The notes below the pieces were generated by a model. It was not told where the DNA came from and ran no database searches. It saw nothing but the letters and a program-made list of their open reading frames with translations. The position numbers and the translations under genes were made by a program. From contig NC_030381.2 in assembly GCF_001625215.2 (NCBI RefSeq), positions 51,049,214-51,113,213 of the forward strand: 64,000 nucleotides of DNA. The letters are read 5' to 3'. This DNA is from Daucus carota subsp. sativus. Its lineage: Eukaryota; Streptophyta; Magnoliopsida; Apiales; Apiaceae. Positions 14,564-26,835 of the stretch are shown piece by piece (position 1 is the stretch's first letter; the number at the start of each line of letters is the position of its first letter).

Positions 14564-17500
14564 TTACTGCCTGTGCTCAAGCAGTTTGTCTCTCGCCGCT
14601 TGTAGCTGCTTAATAGCAACACTAATGGTAATGCGTTTTCTTGGCGTCTCTTCTGAACATAATATCCCCACTTCAAATATTGATGCTAGGCATACTTCCA
14701 TGGCATGTTCTTCTTTATCTAGTAAGATTCGTGGATCAACAATATCCATCACTCTTTCTGGGAGTGCCTTCCTCACATAATCATGAAGATTATTATTATT
14801 GTCCACTAATATGCTGCTTTCTGTAGGACGCTTCCCTGAGAACATTTCAAGTAGAAAAATTCCATAGCTATACACATCCCCCTCTTCAGATATCTCCGCG
14901 CACATTCCATACTCTGCACAACTAAAGGCTTAAGAATATTGGCCAAAACTAATATTTTATGATATGCTGTTGTCCTCTAACTTTGAAACTTTCTGTTAAT
15001 CAAGATATTCAAGCAAAGTTTAGTAATCGTTTAACCTAATACCAGGAGAGGTACTAAATACTGATGAAAACAAATTAATATGAGAAGTAACCTGGAGGAA
15101 CATATCCAACCGTTCCACGTACACCGGTTGAACTCATTTGTGCTTGATTGATGTCACTTGTAGTAGCAAAGGAAAACCTGGCCAAACCAAAATCACCAAT
15201 ATGAGCAACAAATTCTTCATCAAGAAGAATATTGCTTGGCTTTATATCACCATGAATAATACTTGCGTGGCTGTGATGATGCAGGTAATCTACTCCCAAT
15301 GCAACATCGATGGATATGTTCGGTCTCTGGAGTAGAGTCAAGTTTCTTTCCCTGTTTTTATAAGGACCTGGATGCAACCAGTTTTCAACACTCCCATTAG
15401 GCATGAACTCAAAAACCAATGCCTTGAAATCATTGCCCTTAAAGTCCGTGCTTGAGCATGCCGTGATGATCTTGATAAGATTTCGGTGACGAATATTCCT
15501 CAAAGTTTCACACTCTGCCAAAAAACTCTTGTTGGCTCCACGTACTTCAACATTCAGTACTTTCACAGCAACAAGGTGTTCACCCGATTCGAGAATTCCT
15601 TTGTAAACTGAACCGTATCGTCCTTGACCGACCAAACTTTCTGGGGAGAAATCATTTGTAGCTAATAGAAGATCTTGATATGAAAGTCTAGGAAATAGGT
15701 TGTCCTCAAATACCGGGACAGGGTCATTCAGCTTCTTCGAGTTTCCACGTCGATAACAGATGAAGACAAGACATGCTAACAAGATACCAAAGGGTAGAAG
15801 AACTAGGAGTAGTATTTTTCTCAAGGAAATTTTGTTTTTCTTACTCCTCAAGACTTTTACAGGACAAGCAGGCAAATGCAGTGCTTGAATACCTCCACAA
15901 AGCTCCAAATTTCCAACAACCGAGAAAACACTCATATTTGAAAAAAGTCCTTCTCTAGGCACTTCACCTTTGAGTTTGTTGTGTGAAAGATTAAGGTATT
16001 CAATATGATGAAATTCTTCAAAAAATCTTGGGATATTCCCAGATATATTATTACTAGAGAGATCTAGAACTTGAAGACTTTTCAAAGCTTTCAAAGAAGA
16101 CGGAATTCTACCTTGAAAAAGGTTTCCTTCCATATGTAGCTGCTCCAACATAACACAACCACCCAGGGTAGTTGGTATATCTCCTGTTAGTCTGTTGTCA
16201 GAAACATACAGCTCAACCAAATGTTTCAAGCTTCCAATGTTTGATGGGAGCGGTCCAGTGAATAGATTGTCGTGCAAATAAAGGAAAATACATTGGGAAG
16301 AATACATAATTTCCTTAGGTATTAAACCTCCAAGCCTGTTGTAATGAAGGGACAATTTCTGTAGAGTTGAGATGTTAAACAATCCGGGAGGTATGGTCCC
16401 TTGGAGCTTATTATCAAATAAATGGAGTTCACTTAACTGAGTGATGTTGCTAATGGAAATCGGAATTTCTCCTGAAATGCTATTATCATACAAATATATT
16501 GTGCCTAACTGTGAAAGCTCTCCGATTGATTCTGGAATGGTTCCTGTTAAGTTGTTGTATCTCAAATTAAGTACTCTCAGGTTCACAAGTTTTCCAATTT
16601 CACGAGGTATACTTCCGTATAAGTGATTTCTGTACATATACAGTCCCTCTAGAGTGGTGGAGAGATTTACAATCGAATTTGGGAGTTTCCCTATTAAACC
16701 ATTGGTGTTTAAGCCCAACAACTGTAGATGGGTGCAATTGATCAAAGAATCAAAGAAGCTCAAGTCACCAGGCCGCATATTTTCTCCTAGGGAATTCTTA
16801 CCCAGACTTAGCCATTCAATATTAAGAAGGCTACCCAAATTGTTTGGTATAGGTCCTCTAATATTGTTATCTAGAATGTCAAGATTAACAAGATTGGAGG
16901 CATTACCTAGTGAGGGAGGAAGCGTGCCTGAAAATCTGTTATAATCAATGTAGAATTCTTGAAGTTTTGGAAGGGTGAGGCCTAAATCTGCTGGAAGCAT
17001 TCCTTCTAGCTTATTCTCGGTTAGTCCAAAACTATAGAGGGATGAAATGTTGTAAAGTGGTAGGGGAACCATACCCGACAAGTTATTTGTGCCCATGACA
17101 AGAACCTCTAAGTTTACAAGATGAGCAATTTCCGAAGGTATGCCTGCCGCTAGATTGTTAAAACTTAGAGAAAGTTTGTGAAGAGATGATATATTTCCTA
17201 TTGAAGGTGGAATTGATCCAGTAAAATGATTGGATCCAAGATTCAACAAGTAAAGCTTAGGCCAAGTTGAAAACTCAGTAGGTAGTTTTCCCTCAAGTTC
17301 ATTTTCAGCCAAACTGATGTTTCTGATATCTACGCAATGGCTCAAATTCGCAGGGAATCTACCTTGAAATGAATTGCTTCCGAGATCAAGATATTGTAGG
17401 CGAAAGAGCCATCCAATTTCATTTGGTATTGAGCCATGAAAGTTGTTTTCAGAGAGGTAAATTTCCCTGAGAAAGGAGAGGTTTCCAATATGAGGAGACA

Positions 17501-17795
17501 ATTTGCCTCCCAAGTGTTGTGAGGTGAGGTTTAGCGCTGTTACTCTCTGTCGTCTCCGGCTGCATCTAATGCCATTCCAGTGACAGAAGTGGATGGAGTT
17601 GTTCCATGAACTCAGCACACTCAATGGATCATTTGTTATCAATGCCTTAAAAGAAAGTAAAGCTTGGTGATCAGTTTCATTATTTGTAAAAGCAGATACA
17701 TTAAATTTGGATGTTGCTAATAACATAAGAAAAAAGAGGGCGATGAATCGGCAAACCATGGTTGTACAAGAAAGAAATGGGGAAGGGACATACAT
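14564..17795 (-). CDS. LRR receptor-like kinase, subfamily XII type (non-RD)
   Basis: A membrane receptor kinase of the Xa21/EFR-like group. Two exons: 17795-15092 and 14913-14564. The join restores GTVGYVPPEYGM and gives 1017 residues. A second ATG at 17759 directly precedes the hydrophobic signal (MVCRFIALFFLMLLA) and may be the true start. After it come an LRR N-cap (NETDHQALLSFKAL, with cysteines at FCHWNGIRC), more than 20 leucine-rich repeats with LxGxIP spacing, a membrane span near residues 655-678 and a kinase. The kinase has GQGRYGSVYKG, lysine in VAVKVLN and DFGLARF. The catalytic loop reads HGDIKPSN with glycine in place of arginine, so it is a non-RD kinase. In this family that is typical of innate immune receptors; the ligand is unknown. 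The single intron position near the end of the kinase activation segment is usual for subfamily XII. Confidence 0.93.
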
Positions 17796-20325
17796 ATGTA
17801 GACGTAGGAGATATACAGTATATTTGTAGGAATGTTGTACTGAATTTTTATTACTCAGATAAAACAGATACTAATAAGATGCATAAGTAGTAGCTAGATA
17901 AATAGACAGAAATTGGTACATTTTCACATCCTGCATTAACTTTATAGCTGGGAGGAAAAGGTGAGCCTCAAGATTGTTCATCTCCGGCGACAGATATCAT
18001 TCAGAGCGGGCCCTCTGTGACTGTACGAGTCAAGCACAGTTTGGTGAAAATTGGTCAATACATTTATTGATTGCGGATACAATAATAAATTTGAGGGGCT
18101 ATAGTTATAGGTGAATGCATTGATTTTGAAAGGTCCCTTTGTTCAAATTATGTGAATTTATTATAGGAAACATGCTTGCTAAATCTCTCAGAATCAGAAT
18201 CGTGCATTAGTTTTCTATTATCGCACATAGACATTCTACTTAATCTTCATGTAACAATAAAGTGAACAGCATCTCTGCTCGTGTTCTGCAGTTGTAGAAC
18301 ACGGTGTTGTGGTACTGAATACTCCTATGATGCTACTGCACAACACTGTCTGTTCGACACTTGGGATCAAAATTTCTCTCTGCACCTACATGTACTTAAA
18401 CCGTGAACTAGAATTCTTGAACTACACCCTTGAAAAACACACACACACACACACACAACTAGAGTTAAGTTCCATGGAGACCACTTTTTTTGGAGATCGT
18501 GGAAACCACTTATGTTCTGTAAGTAAAATATTGCATAAAAACATTGCAAAACTCATAATTCTGCAAATATGAAGCTACTTCAAATATGTTTTAAATAATC
18601 AACATTTTACACCGAGGAGCTTCAGAAAGTAATAAGAAAGTTTGTACCTACATTTGAGAAACAGTTGCGCCACACTTGTAGTGCCATACATGTTCTTCCC
18701 AAGGCAGGACTTGTTACTGCATAGGCGCACACAAAGACAACATAAGGGCAGTATTGAGTTACTAACTGTCTTCATATTTGGTGCTTCTATATTATTGTTT
18801 GATAGTTGCATAGAGTGTATAAGCTTACAAGTCAATCACAAAAGACTAGGCTAGATTGCTGATGGATGTGGTATGGAGTCTATGGACAAAATTTATATAT
18901 TCTCCTGCGATTCATATCACAAAATTAGAACTGAGAACAACTCAATTCAAATCTGGGGTTTTAGTTGAAAAATTGGATTGAGATCAAACCAGTCAGAATC
19001 TACTGCTGTCAAAATCAGAATGCAATATATGGGGTTTTAGTTTGACAAAAAGACCCAATCAGAATCTGATTTTGATTAAAGACCTAGAACCCCGAGAAAA
19101 CTGTCATCTGCTGTTGATTGATCTTGTACAAAACGAAACAATGTAGAAGAAAGAAGGAAACAACTATCAATTTGCAATTCCGGGTTCTCTTGAACGATTA
19201 GGCTCTGGCAAGCTAGAAATTCTTTGATTCCAAAGTTAACAAAAAAAAGGAATAAAGCTCCTCCATTGAATTTGGTTATGGAAACCAAGAAAGTGTAAAA
19301 TTGACATAATTAACGATTAAATTTGTAAGATTGATTTATATTTGATGATAAATTTGATATAACAATGAAAAATAGTGGATGCAATAATAATTTATATTAT
19401 TATAGAATAGAAATATTAGGAGAAAAATAGAAAATGTAACTTATATATTATTGAAAATTATTATTTTTAAAATTTATAAAAATAGAGGTATATCTCAAAA
19501 TAGAAAATAAATGAATGGGAGAGTTGATTATTTGCCTAACAAGTATGGCTAACAAAAGTAAACAAATATCAAGAATATAATAATAGGAATATAAATGTCA
19601 CTGGAAGATAAAAACGAAAACAATAGTAAAAATATATAATAATAAGAATATAGACTTGTTCGCCAAACTTCATTCCCCAAATTTAAGAACTTAATTTCTT
19701 TAAAAGTATATTTTTTAAATATATCTTTGAATATAAATATTAAACAAGTGCTTCATATTCATTATTTGACAAAAAAATAAAAAATTATTCAAAAAAATAG
19801 AGTTTTATATACTTCTCTCTGTAAACATGTCTTTATATTTGAAAAATAAGTTTAGGCGAAACGGCCTCAATGTTTTAGTAGTAGTAAAAACATCTGGGAT
19901 AGTCAAATAAGAAAAGACAAACTTGAGCTTATGAGTCAGGCTGAGTGATATATCATATATGCCCGGCCCCAAACAAAATCTGCATAGATTAATTAGTAAC
20001 ACGAAATCAACCAACTATATGCAAGTAAGATTACTAAGTTCGGGCCAGATGCCCTGTCTAAATTCGAGTAACAGAGATTTTTACATCTGAATCTGGCACT
20101 GTTGCATATTCTATTTAACAATCACAAGAACACTAATAGCTTTGGTGTTCAGGTCACAACCCTGACAAGCCATCTAATGCTCCCTACTACATTCCTTGTT
20201 ATCCCTTGGACACCCAGCAATCCAGCATCTCAACGACTGAACCTTAAAGAACTTGTTGCATCCAGCTTAAACTTGGATAGTTGGTTGTACAGAAAATCAT
20301 CCCTTCTTCTCGGCTGTTGTTTCTT
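17796..20325. other. Intergenic, no gene recognised; (AC)n microsatellite
   Basis: The LRR kinase promoter lies at the left end. An AC dinucleotide run occupies 18437-18457. The 19.3-19.8 kb part is very AT-rich. Small open frames here have no recognisable domain. Confidence 0.5.
18437..18457. repeat. (AC)n microsatellite
   Basis: Uninterrupted AC dinucleotides, about ten units. Confidence 0.9.
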
Positions 20326-21414
20326 CTACTTTATTTCATGCGAGGGCCTCTGCGGCCGCTTATTCTCAGTGAGTTGAACAAGACTTTCAGTGTACATGTG
20401 TGAACTAAAGAGTACTGGAAGCCCTTGAAGATTGATATTCTTTACTGTCTTCGTTTCCGGGTGATACCACACAAGCCTTTTCATATCCACCTCAACAAGT
20501 ACATTCCGTTGACACTTTGAATATTCAAGAGGTTTAGCAGAGAAACAAAATTCGAGTGCATCACGGTCCATAGAATATGCCTTGAACCAAGAACTTTCTT
20601 CCCCGTTGTCATTCGTTAGCAATACATCCACATAAGAGTAGTTTTGGTAGTCAAGGAAGCAAAGTATGCCTCCCAAAGCAACCAACCTCACCGGGTGAAC
20701 AAAATTCTTCCCACCAGGAAGTGCGACCTCTTTAAATTGTTCCGACCCAAGATCAAAACCATCAATAGCAGGAGAGACCCAATATCTATAAATTGCCGGC
20801 CAGTGCAGAGTTCCACTTGCAAACCTCCCCCACGCATCTGAGCGCAAGATGTTCCTGTTACTAGGAACATTCTGAATTTGTGTCCATGAATTTGTCTTAA
20901 AGCTATACACTATGACCATAATACCCCGAGACGGACGATCACATTCTACAACCTTAACAACCTTGTAATCATCATTAACATACCCAAATCCACACAAGTA
21001 CTTCTTAGACGTTACAAAACACCGCGGAAATTCAGCTGGCACACTAGGCAGAGTCCTCCATTTCCTCGTCGAAGGATTCAACAAAAGTATAACATTCCCC
21101 TTATCCTTACACAGGCACACTACCCCATTGTCAGAACCCACAAACAAAGCATTAGACAGCGGATCATCCATTCGTGCAACACTAGGGGCATCATCATCGC
21201 GCAAAGACTCATAATCAGCCAAGTACAAGTTTCCACCTCCATTACTAATAATCCCACCGCGATTCCTCTCCACAGATGTTTTGAAATGTTTTTCGACAAA
21301 TTCAGTGCTATCGATAATTAAACACCATTGTTTGGATACACATCTACAACGAAGAAGATACTTCACGGGTACAAGACATAGTATTTCATGAATAAGTTCG
21401 CAAGGAAGTGCCAT
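20326..21414 (-). CDS. F-box protein with F-box-associated (FBA) domain
   Basis: Predicted substrate-recognition subunit of an SCF ubiquitin ligase. It has 362 residues from the ATG at 21414 (MALPCELIHEIL). The frame is open 11 codons further up, but a splice acceptor (TTCTTACAG, ending at 21423) sits just before this ATG. A donor (AAGAG|GTAAAT) lies at 21546/21545. I therefore infer a 5'-UTR intron at 21423-21545 and the start at 21414. The F-box covers residues 3-45 (LPCELIHEILCLVPVKYLLR, then CRCVSKQW). The rest has the CPR1/CPR30-like pattern: LFVGSDNGVVCL, LLNPSTRKWRTLP, LCGFGYVNDDYKVVKVV, VYSFKTNSWTQI, GTLHWPA and CFLDY. The substrate is unknown. A decayed relative lies upstream at 22268-22560 on the same strand. 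Confidence 0.9.
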   Translation of the reverse strand: MALPCELIHEILCLVPVKYLLRCRCVSKQWCLIIDSTEFVEKHFKTSVERNRGGIISNGGGNLYLADYESLRDDDAPSVARMDDPLSNALFVGSDNGVVCLCKDKGNVILLLNPSTRKWRTLPSVPAEFPRCFVTSKKYLCGFGYVNDDYKVVKVVECDRPSRGIMVIVYSFKTNSWTQIQNVPSNRNILRSDAWGRFASGTLHWPAIYRYWVSPAIDGFDLGSEQFKEVALPGGKNFVHPVRLVALGGILCFLDYQNYSYVDVLLTNDNGEESSWFKAYSMDRDALEFCFSAKPLEYSKCQRNVLVEVDMKRLVWYHPETKTVKNINLQGLPVLFSSHMYTESLVQLTENKRPQRPSHEIK

Positions 21415-21546
21415 ATCCGTGGCTGTAAGAATATAGATTATTATCAAATATATGAGAAGTTACATAAGTGAAAGCTAGTTTACAAGTACTAAACTACTAA
21501 CTATTGAAGACTTCAAATGTACGCAATCGGAGTTAAACTATTTACC

Positions 21547-22267
21547 TCTTAGGCGGCGGCGGCGCTGCTGGGCGATTGAACTTGTTTCAGTTTTGTTCCT
21601 GATTTTTCTCGACCGGAAGACAAGTGCCGGGTTGATGGATCGGATTGGTATCCATGGTATACAAATTTATTTAGGGTTTGTATAGATTTGAGATTTATAG
21701 GAATTTTTTTATTATTATATTTTGATGTATTTAATTTAAATTGCAAAAATTGTACTATGATTCTACATGCTCAGTGATAATTCCAAATTATTGTGAAAAA
21801 CTTGATTGTATTTGTTCAGGATTTAAGAAATCTCATAATATTTGACAATGATAACTTTATATTAAAATAAAAATTCGATTATATAACATAGATCATGTTC
21901 TAACCATTACACAGAGAACGCAAAAAACCCTAAAAAAAATATGTATTTAGATTTAAATCGTGAAAATCTATGTAAATTATAGGGTTCTGTGGTTTTATGA
22001 TTCTATTTTTAGTATATAAACAATTATATAATAAATAATTAGATTTTTTTTTTTTGATAATATATAATAAAAGATCCCATCTCTTCTTTTGGTTCCACTT
22101 TTCCTCTTAATTTTTTATGTTTGATGGCCTTCTAAGATAAGGAGCCTGCAAAATATAGTCCCACTAGTGTGAGAACTGTCACCCGACCTTATCTTGATCC
22201 AAAGGGTTATAGGTTCGAATCCCACCAGCTCCCGGTATTCACTCTAGTTAAGGGGACAGAATTTTCA
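21547..22267. other. F-box gene 5' region and AT-rich spacer
   Basis: It holds the inferred first non-coding exon of the F-box gene, with a GCC-rich run near 21552-21570. Beyond it is AT-rich spacer. A GGTTCGAATCCC motif at about 22212-22223 resembles a pol III B box, but I see no convincing A box, so no SINE is called. Confidence 0.4.
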
Positions 22268-22560
22268 TTAGACCTTAGCAACAATAATCTTTACAGAATT
22301 TATTCCCAAATCCACATAGGTATTTCTCAGTTGCCATAAGAGAGGACCAAAGCCGTTGTCAGAACCAACAAACAACCAGAGAGAAGAGTCTTCAGTGGGA
22401 TCTTTGTTCTGCAACAGCATGGACATCATCACACCGGAGAGACTCATATAAAATGAGTCGAGTACAAGCTTCCAAGTTCCACCTGCAGGAATAACGAGAT
22501 CCACCACTTTATCTTCCAAGTTCGATGCGGTAGTTGTAGGATGTAATATATTTTGGCGAA
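22268..22560 (-). pseudogene. Truncated F-box gene fragment
   Basis: Read on the minus strand, this matches parts of the intact F-box gene at 20326-21414 in the same order. One block aligns with its GGTGGAAACTTG...GAGTCT region and the LFVGSDNG motif (here LFVGSDNGFGPL). After a jump, a second block aligns with the KYLCGFGY region (AAATACCTATGTGGATTTGGG compared with AAGTACTTGTGTGGATTTGGG in the gene). The F-box itself, the roughly 40 codons between the blocks and everything after the second block are missing. It is a tandem duplicate that lost its ends and an internal part, so it is not expected to encode a working F-box protein. Confidence 0.75.
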
Positions 22561-22935
22561 AATCACACAGTTGGGTTAAATTTTGACGATGGCTAGAAAT
22601 ATCAGAGTCCAGAACTTAGTAAACAGCATATCCTGATGTGTGCTTTATTTTTCACCCCAGCAGCATAATGAAACTATATTTTGTTTAGTATATATCTTTA
22701 CTGCATATGGACCTATTAAAATTGCATTATGAAATGCGCAACTGTCTCGCCACTGTTGTAGTTATTATTGAAAAATATAGTGCGTTTGGCCACTATGGTC
22801 ATGACATAACGTTTTAGTCATTTTCTGCATGTTTCATCCTCTGCTGACATTTTTCAAAACTTTCCTCCTAAATTCAGTTTTATTATTGATCAGCTGAACC
22901 ACACTGACAACTGATTTTCAAGAGCAAATCAAACA

Positions 22936-23887
22936 ATGAATTTCTCCTTCCCCTCTTACTCTGTACTCCTTTGTACGCTGCTTATCCTGGTATGCTTTTC
23001 ATAGCTGTTGTCAATCATATGACTTTAGTTTATAGAGGAAGTAAGATTTCATCTATGTTTGAATGTAAATTTTGCAGATTATATGGAATAATGTAGATGG
23101 AAGTAGAGCTATGACCGACGATGTTAACAAGGGAAATACTAATGTGTTACGACTCCACAGCATGGATGCGCATGCTCATCATCACTCGTCTCACATGAAT
23201 CATATGAAAGATTCAGAAATTGTGTTCTTCAAGATGGAAGATCTAAAGATTGGGAAAACGATGCCTATTTTCTTTCCAAGGACGGACCCTTCTAAATCTT
23301 CTCAGTTGTTGAGAAAAGAAAAGGCAGATACCATACCTTTCTCTTTAGAACAACTTCCAAACATCCTTCAATACTTCTCCTTTTCTCAAGATTCTCCGCA
23401 GGCCAAATCAATGAAATATACACTTGAGCAGTGTGAGACAAAGCCCCTAGAAGGAGAGGTAAAAATATGTGCTACTTCCTTGCAATCCATGCTTGATTTC
23501 ACACACTCTGCTCTCGGAGAGAAAATTGAGGTGCTCTACACTAGTCACCTCAACCAGTCGAAAACCCTTGTACAAAATTATAAGATAGTGGAAGATCCAG
23601 AAGCTATTGAAGCTTCCAATATGGTGGCATGTCATAAAATGGCATACCCTTATGCCGTATTCTATTGTCATTACCAAAAGAGCAAGAACAGAATATACAG
23701 GGTTTCGCTAGTAGGTGAGAATCAAGAAAGAGTTGATGCCATCAGTGTTTGTCACTTGGATACCTCAATGTGGAGTCCAGCCCACCCTTCCTTTAGAGTC
23801 CTTGGAATCGAGCCAGGGACTTCTCCAGTGTGCCATTTCTTTCGAGCAGATAACTATGTGTGGATACCGTCACGTTCTGAAGTCTAG
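22936..23887 (+). CDS. BURP-domain protein (BNM2/USP-like)
   Basis: A secreted, plant-specific cell-wall or storage-compartment protein; the biochemical role of the family is not settled. Two exons, 22936-22989 and 23078-23887, give 287 residues. Exon 1 is a small signal-peptide exon (MNFSFPSYSVLLCTLLIL) joined in phase 0 to exon 2. A short His-rich linker (near HAHHHSSHMNHM) is followed by the BURP domain from FFKMEDLKIGKTMPIFFP to the C-terminus. The four conserved CH pairs are present with the diagnostic spacing CH-10-CH-26-CH-25-CH. There is no tandem-repeat region, which points to BNM2/USP-like members rather than RD22 or PG1-beta types. The start was chosen because the larger exon lacks an ATG-led signal peptide of its own. 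Confidence 0.93.
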
Positions 23888-26467
23888 TCTATGGCCTTTC
23901 TGCTGCAACTTCTGATTTTCAACTTATTGGTGAATAAGCTGAAATGTCATGTACAAGTCAAACCAATAATGCCAACCACCATGGCTTGTGTTTGATATAA
24001 ATCTGGCTGTACTTGTGATCTTCAGTAACTTTGAGAATGTTGTATATGTTTCTCTGTTCTATGTACCAGATCTCAGGTTCCATGTTTGTGTCTGTTGTTT
24101 CAGTCTTTTATTAAAGAAGTCCTGCATCCATGTTTGTTTCTAAGCCTTCTTAAGACTTGAGAATAAAACTGAAGTCACTTATAATCCAACTGAAGTCCAA
24201 AGAAGAGCAAGACAAGATACAAAATTTGAGCCTGTGTTCATGTGGGCAGATGTTACTAAGATCACAGGAGGATTATAAATAAATGAATCCAAAAAACTGC
24301 AAAATCTAACTAAGAAAAGGCAAAGAAAAACAATTCAAATGAACTAAGACTGCGTTCACTTTGATGGAATGAGATGTCGGACAATGGAACGAAATTCGTA
24401 CTCTAATTTGGGGTGAATAAAGAATATGTCTATATTTTTCATTCTAGTTGGAGGATAACTGGATGACTTTAGTCCCTGTCTATTAATTATTGGATGAATC
24501 TACCCTTATTGGCATCATTTGTGGGTTTTGGAGGTGGATAAACCAGTGATTAGCTTAATCTATTTGATCCTATTTTCCTACAAAGACAATTTCCCACAGT
24601 TCAAATGGAGACACATATCTTATTATGAAGGTCTACCAGATTAGTGACGGATTAGTTGATAATTTAGTGTAAAGTAGAAAAAACGATGCACTATATATTT
24701 AGGTGGTGCTCGAGACTTACCGGAAGTTTATTATATTATTAGGGTCTGTTTGTGGTGCTGTCAAAAATTATATTATTGTGTTGTCGGAAAAAGTGTCAAT
24801 AAGAAAAATGTTGTCGTAGAAATTTTTGATGAGATTTGATAGTGAAATGACTGTTTCGGACAAAACTGAAAATCAGTTTTTCATAAAAGGATAAGGAAAA
24901 CCTGTTTTTCCTAAAAACAATTTTGACCTAAAAGCTATTTTCAAGTTTACTAAACAATTTTTCATCTATTTTCGAGAAAAATCCGTTGTGCTTCTTCAAC
25001 GACAATATCAAATATTACCTGTCAGACTTCATGAGTAACAAGGAGAGCGAAGGGGTATAATTCAAGTGATTCCGGCTGCTAGTTTACGGGCTTGATGATT
25101 AATTTCAGGCGCACTACATATGTGTATAAATTTGTGGCGGAGACCACTTGAAACTTAAAAGATGCTGAATATAGTATAGAAACCAAAAGAATAGCCTAAA
25201 GTAGAAGCCCTACTGAGAAAGTCGACCTAGAATAACTTATAAGTCATAACACAAACAAAACATGGGTTGAAATTCTTTTACATGCAAATGTTGGTAAAAT
25301 TGCGCCAAACAGGATTATTGTTTTCAAGTAAAATGCATTTTGAATACGAATTCAGAAACAACCTACATGTTGCATGTGTATCACCTTTTGCTTGGTAAAA
25401 ACACAGAAACAAAAGAGTTTTATATACGAGATTCGACGATGAAACAGATATGCATAAAATTTTATATGAGATAAGGAGATTGAGATATACATGAATAAGG
25501 GTAGCCTTATCACTTTGATTCTGGATAACAAAGTTATAAATGCGTGTTCTTCTTGCCTTCATCTTTGAGATGATTCGTTTTTTGTAATATGAAAAATTGA
25601 GAGTGACATCCGGATGAAAAATACGAAAAATAGAACAAAAGAATTTTTAAAATTCTAAACTAATATTTAGCTAAAGATTTATGAAGGTGTTCTAAACCCG
25701 GATAGAGAAATATTATTAAGATATTTTGATTTTAGCTAGGGATATTTTGATTGCAGCTGTAAAATAGGCCGTGCAAATGTCAGCTGTCTACCTGATCGAC
25801 CATAAATTACCTGTTTTGCGGAGACTTACTCAGAACTTATATTTCAAACTTGAATAGCGTGCACAAAATTGTGTATATAAAATTTGTGCATAATAAAGTG
25901 GCAAGTGATGTGGTGGATTTTAATTAGGGTGTTTATGTAAATACAGAGGATCCATTCCAATTAAGACCCACCACATGTTATTATTATGTACAAAATTTTG
26001 TACATAATTATATACACCAAGCATTTTCTTTCGAACTTTGATTGTTTAAAAGATGATGACGCATAGCTGTTCAGTTTACTGTTACATAGGAACCAGTCCA
26101 CTGTCCACTACTAGTAAAATAACTGCACAACAACCTCTTACAGAGAAGAACTGAAACTTAATGAAATGACTACAATAAACAGCTTAAATAACAGCACCAA
26201 ATACATCACACTAATCAACCTGAGAACTAGTGTTCTAAGAAACCAGACAATAATTAATATTTTTATTCCAACACAAATTCAAGAATATTAGAGGAACTAG
26301 CTGATCATATTGGTACACATCCACACTAATCAACTTAAAGACTCACACTTTCTATTCTCAGCTACCTAGCTAGCTGAGGACAAATAATAAATCAGACAAC
26401 ACAATATTTGACTTATAATAATCATGCAAACTGTAGAATTACCCTGATAGATAAATTCATCTAGTAT
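23888..26467. other. Intergenic, no gene recognised
   Basis: The BURP 3' region is followed by AT-rich spacer. The stretch 24350-24620 has MITE-like wording (GCGTTCACTTTGATGGAATGAG) but no second end was found. 25.88-26.03 kb contains a small inverted-repeat element, listed separately. The 94-codon frame at 25278-25562 has no recognisable domain. Confidence 0.45.
25884..26026. mobile_element. Small inverted-repeat element (MITE-like)
   Basis: The left arm, GCACAAAATTGTGTATATAA and then TTTGTGCATAATAA, is complementary to the right arm, TTATTATTATGTACAAAAT and then TGTACATAATTATATACACC. The interior has a GTGGTGGATTTTAATT / AATTAAGACCCACCAC pair. Superfamily unassigned. Confidence 0.5.
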
Positions 26468-26835
26468 CTAACCAGACTCATCACTGGACTTCCTTTTCAA
26501 ATAAGAATCATTACGATCGTCACCAAAATCTAGCTTCTCATGCACACTGTCCTGCACAAATTTATCTTCCGCTAGAGCTGATCCGTGGTACAGGAGACCT
26601 GCATCATAATTCATCGTATCGAAGTCTTGAAACATTGGCATTGCCTCACCTTTCGTGACATGCCAGTACTGTCTGGGACTAGGCCTCGCATAGGAAGTGC
26701 TCGCAATCTGCACAAGTGAGTGACGATAATTAAATTATAATGACAATAATACATGAAAATACGAAAGTGGTTGCAAAGAGTTTGCCATACAAAGAGGAGG
26801 GCAAGAGAAACAAGCAAAGCTAACTTAGAATGCAT
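26468..26835 (-). CDS. Small secreted organ-specific protein S2/P4-like (DUF2775)
   Basis: Two exons, 26835-26791 and 26707-26468, join in phase 0 and give 94 residues. The join produces a signal peptide (MHSKLALLVSLALLF, IASTSYA) running straight into RPSPRQYWHVTKGEAMP. This matches the family's ARPDP(G/E)YWxxxMKDExMP pattern after signal cleavage. The C-terminal half is acidic and charged (DDRNDSYLKRKSSDESG). The pea S2/P4 'organ-specific' proteins define the family and its function is unknown. The protein is short for the family, with no repeat units. The family assignment rests on the signal-peptide/YW/MP pattern, so it is moderately secure; the splice model itself is good. Confidence 0.72.

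Noticed and set aside
14107-14826. Several overlapping plus-strand frames near the S-domain kinase stop
   Set aside because: They fall in its 3' untranslated region or are antisense to the last exon of the LRR kinase.
22120-22260. Possible SINE with a GGTTCGAATCCC B box
   Set aside because: No convincing A box at the right distance, no tail and no target duplication.
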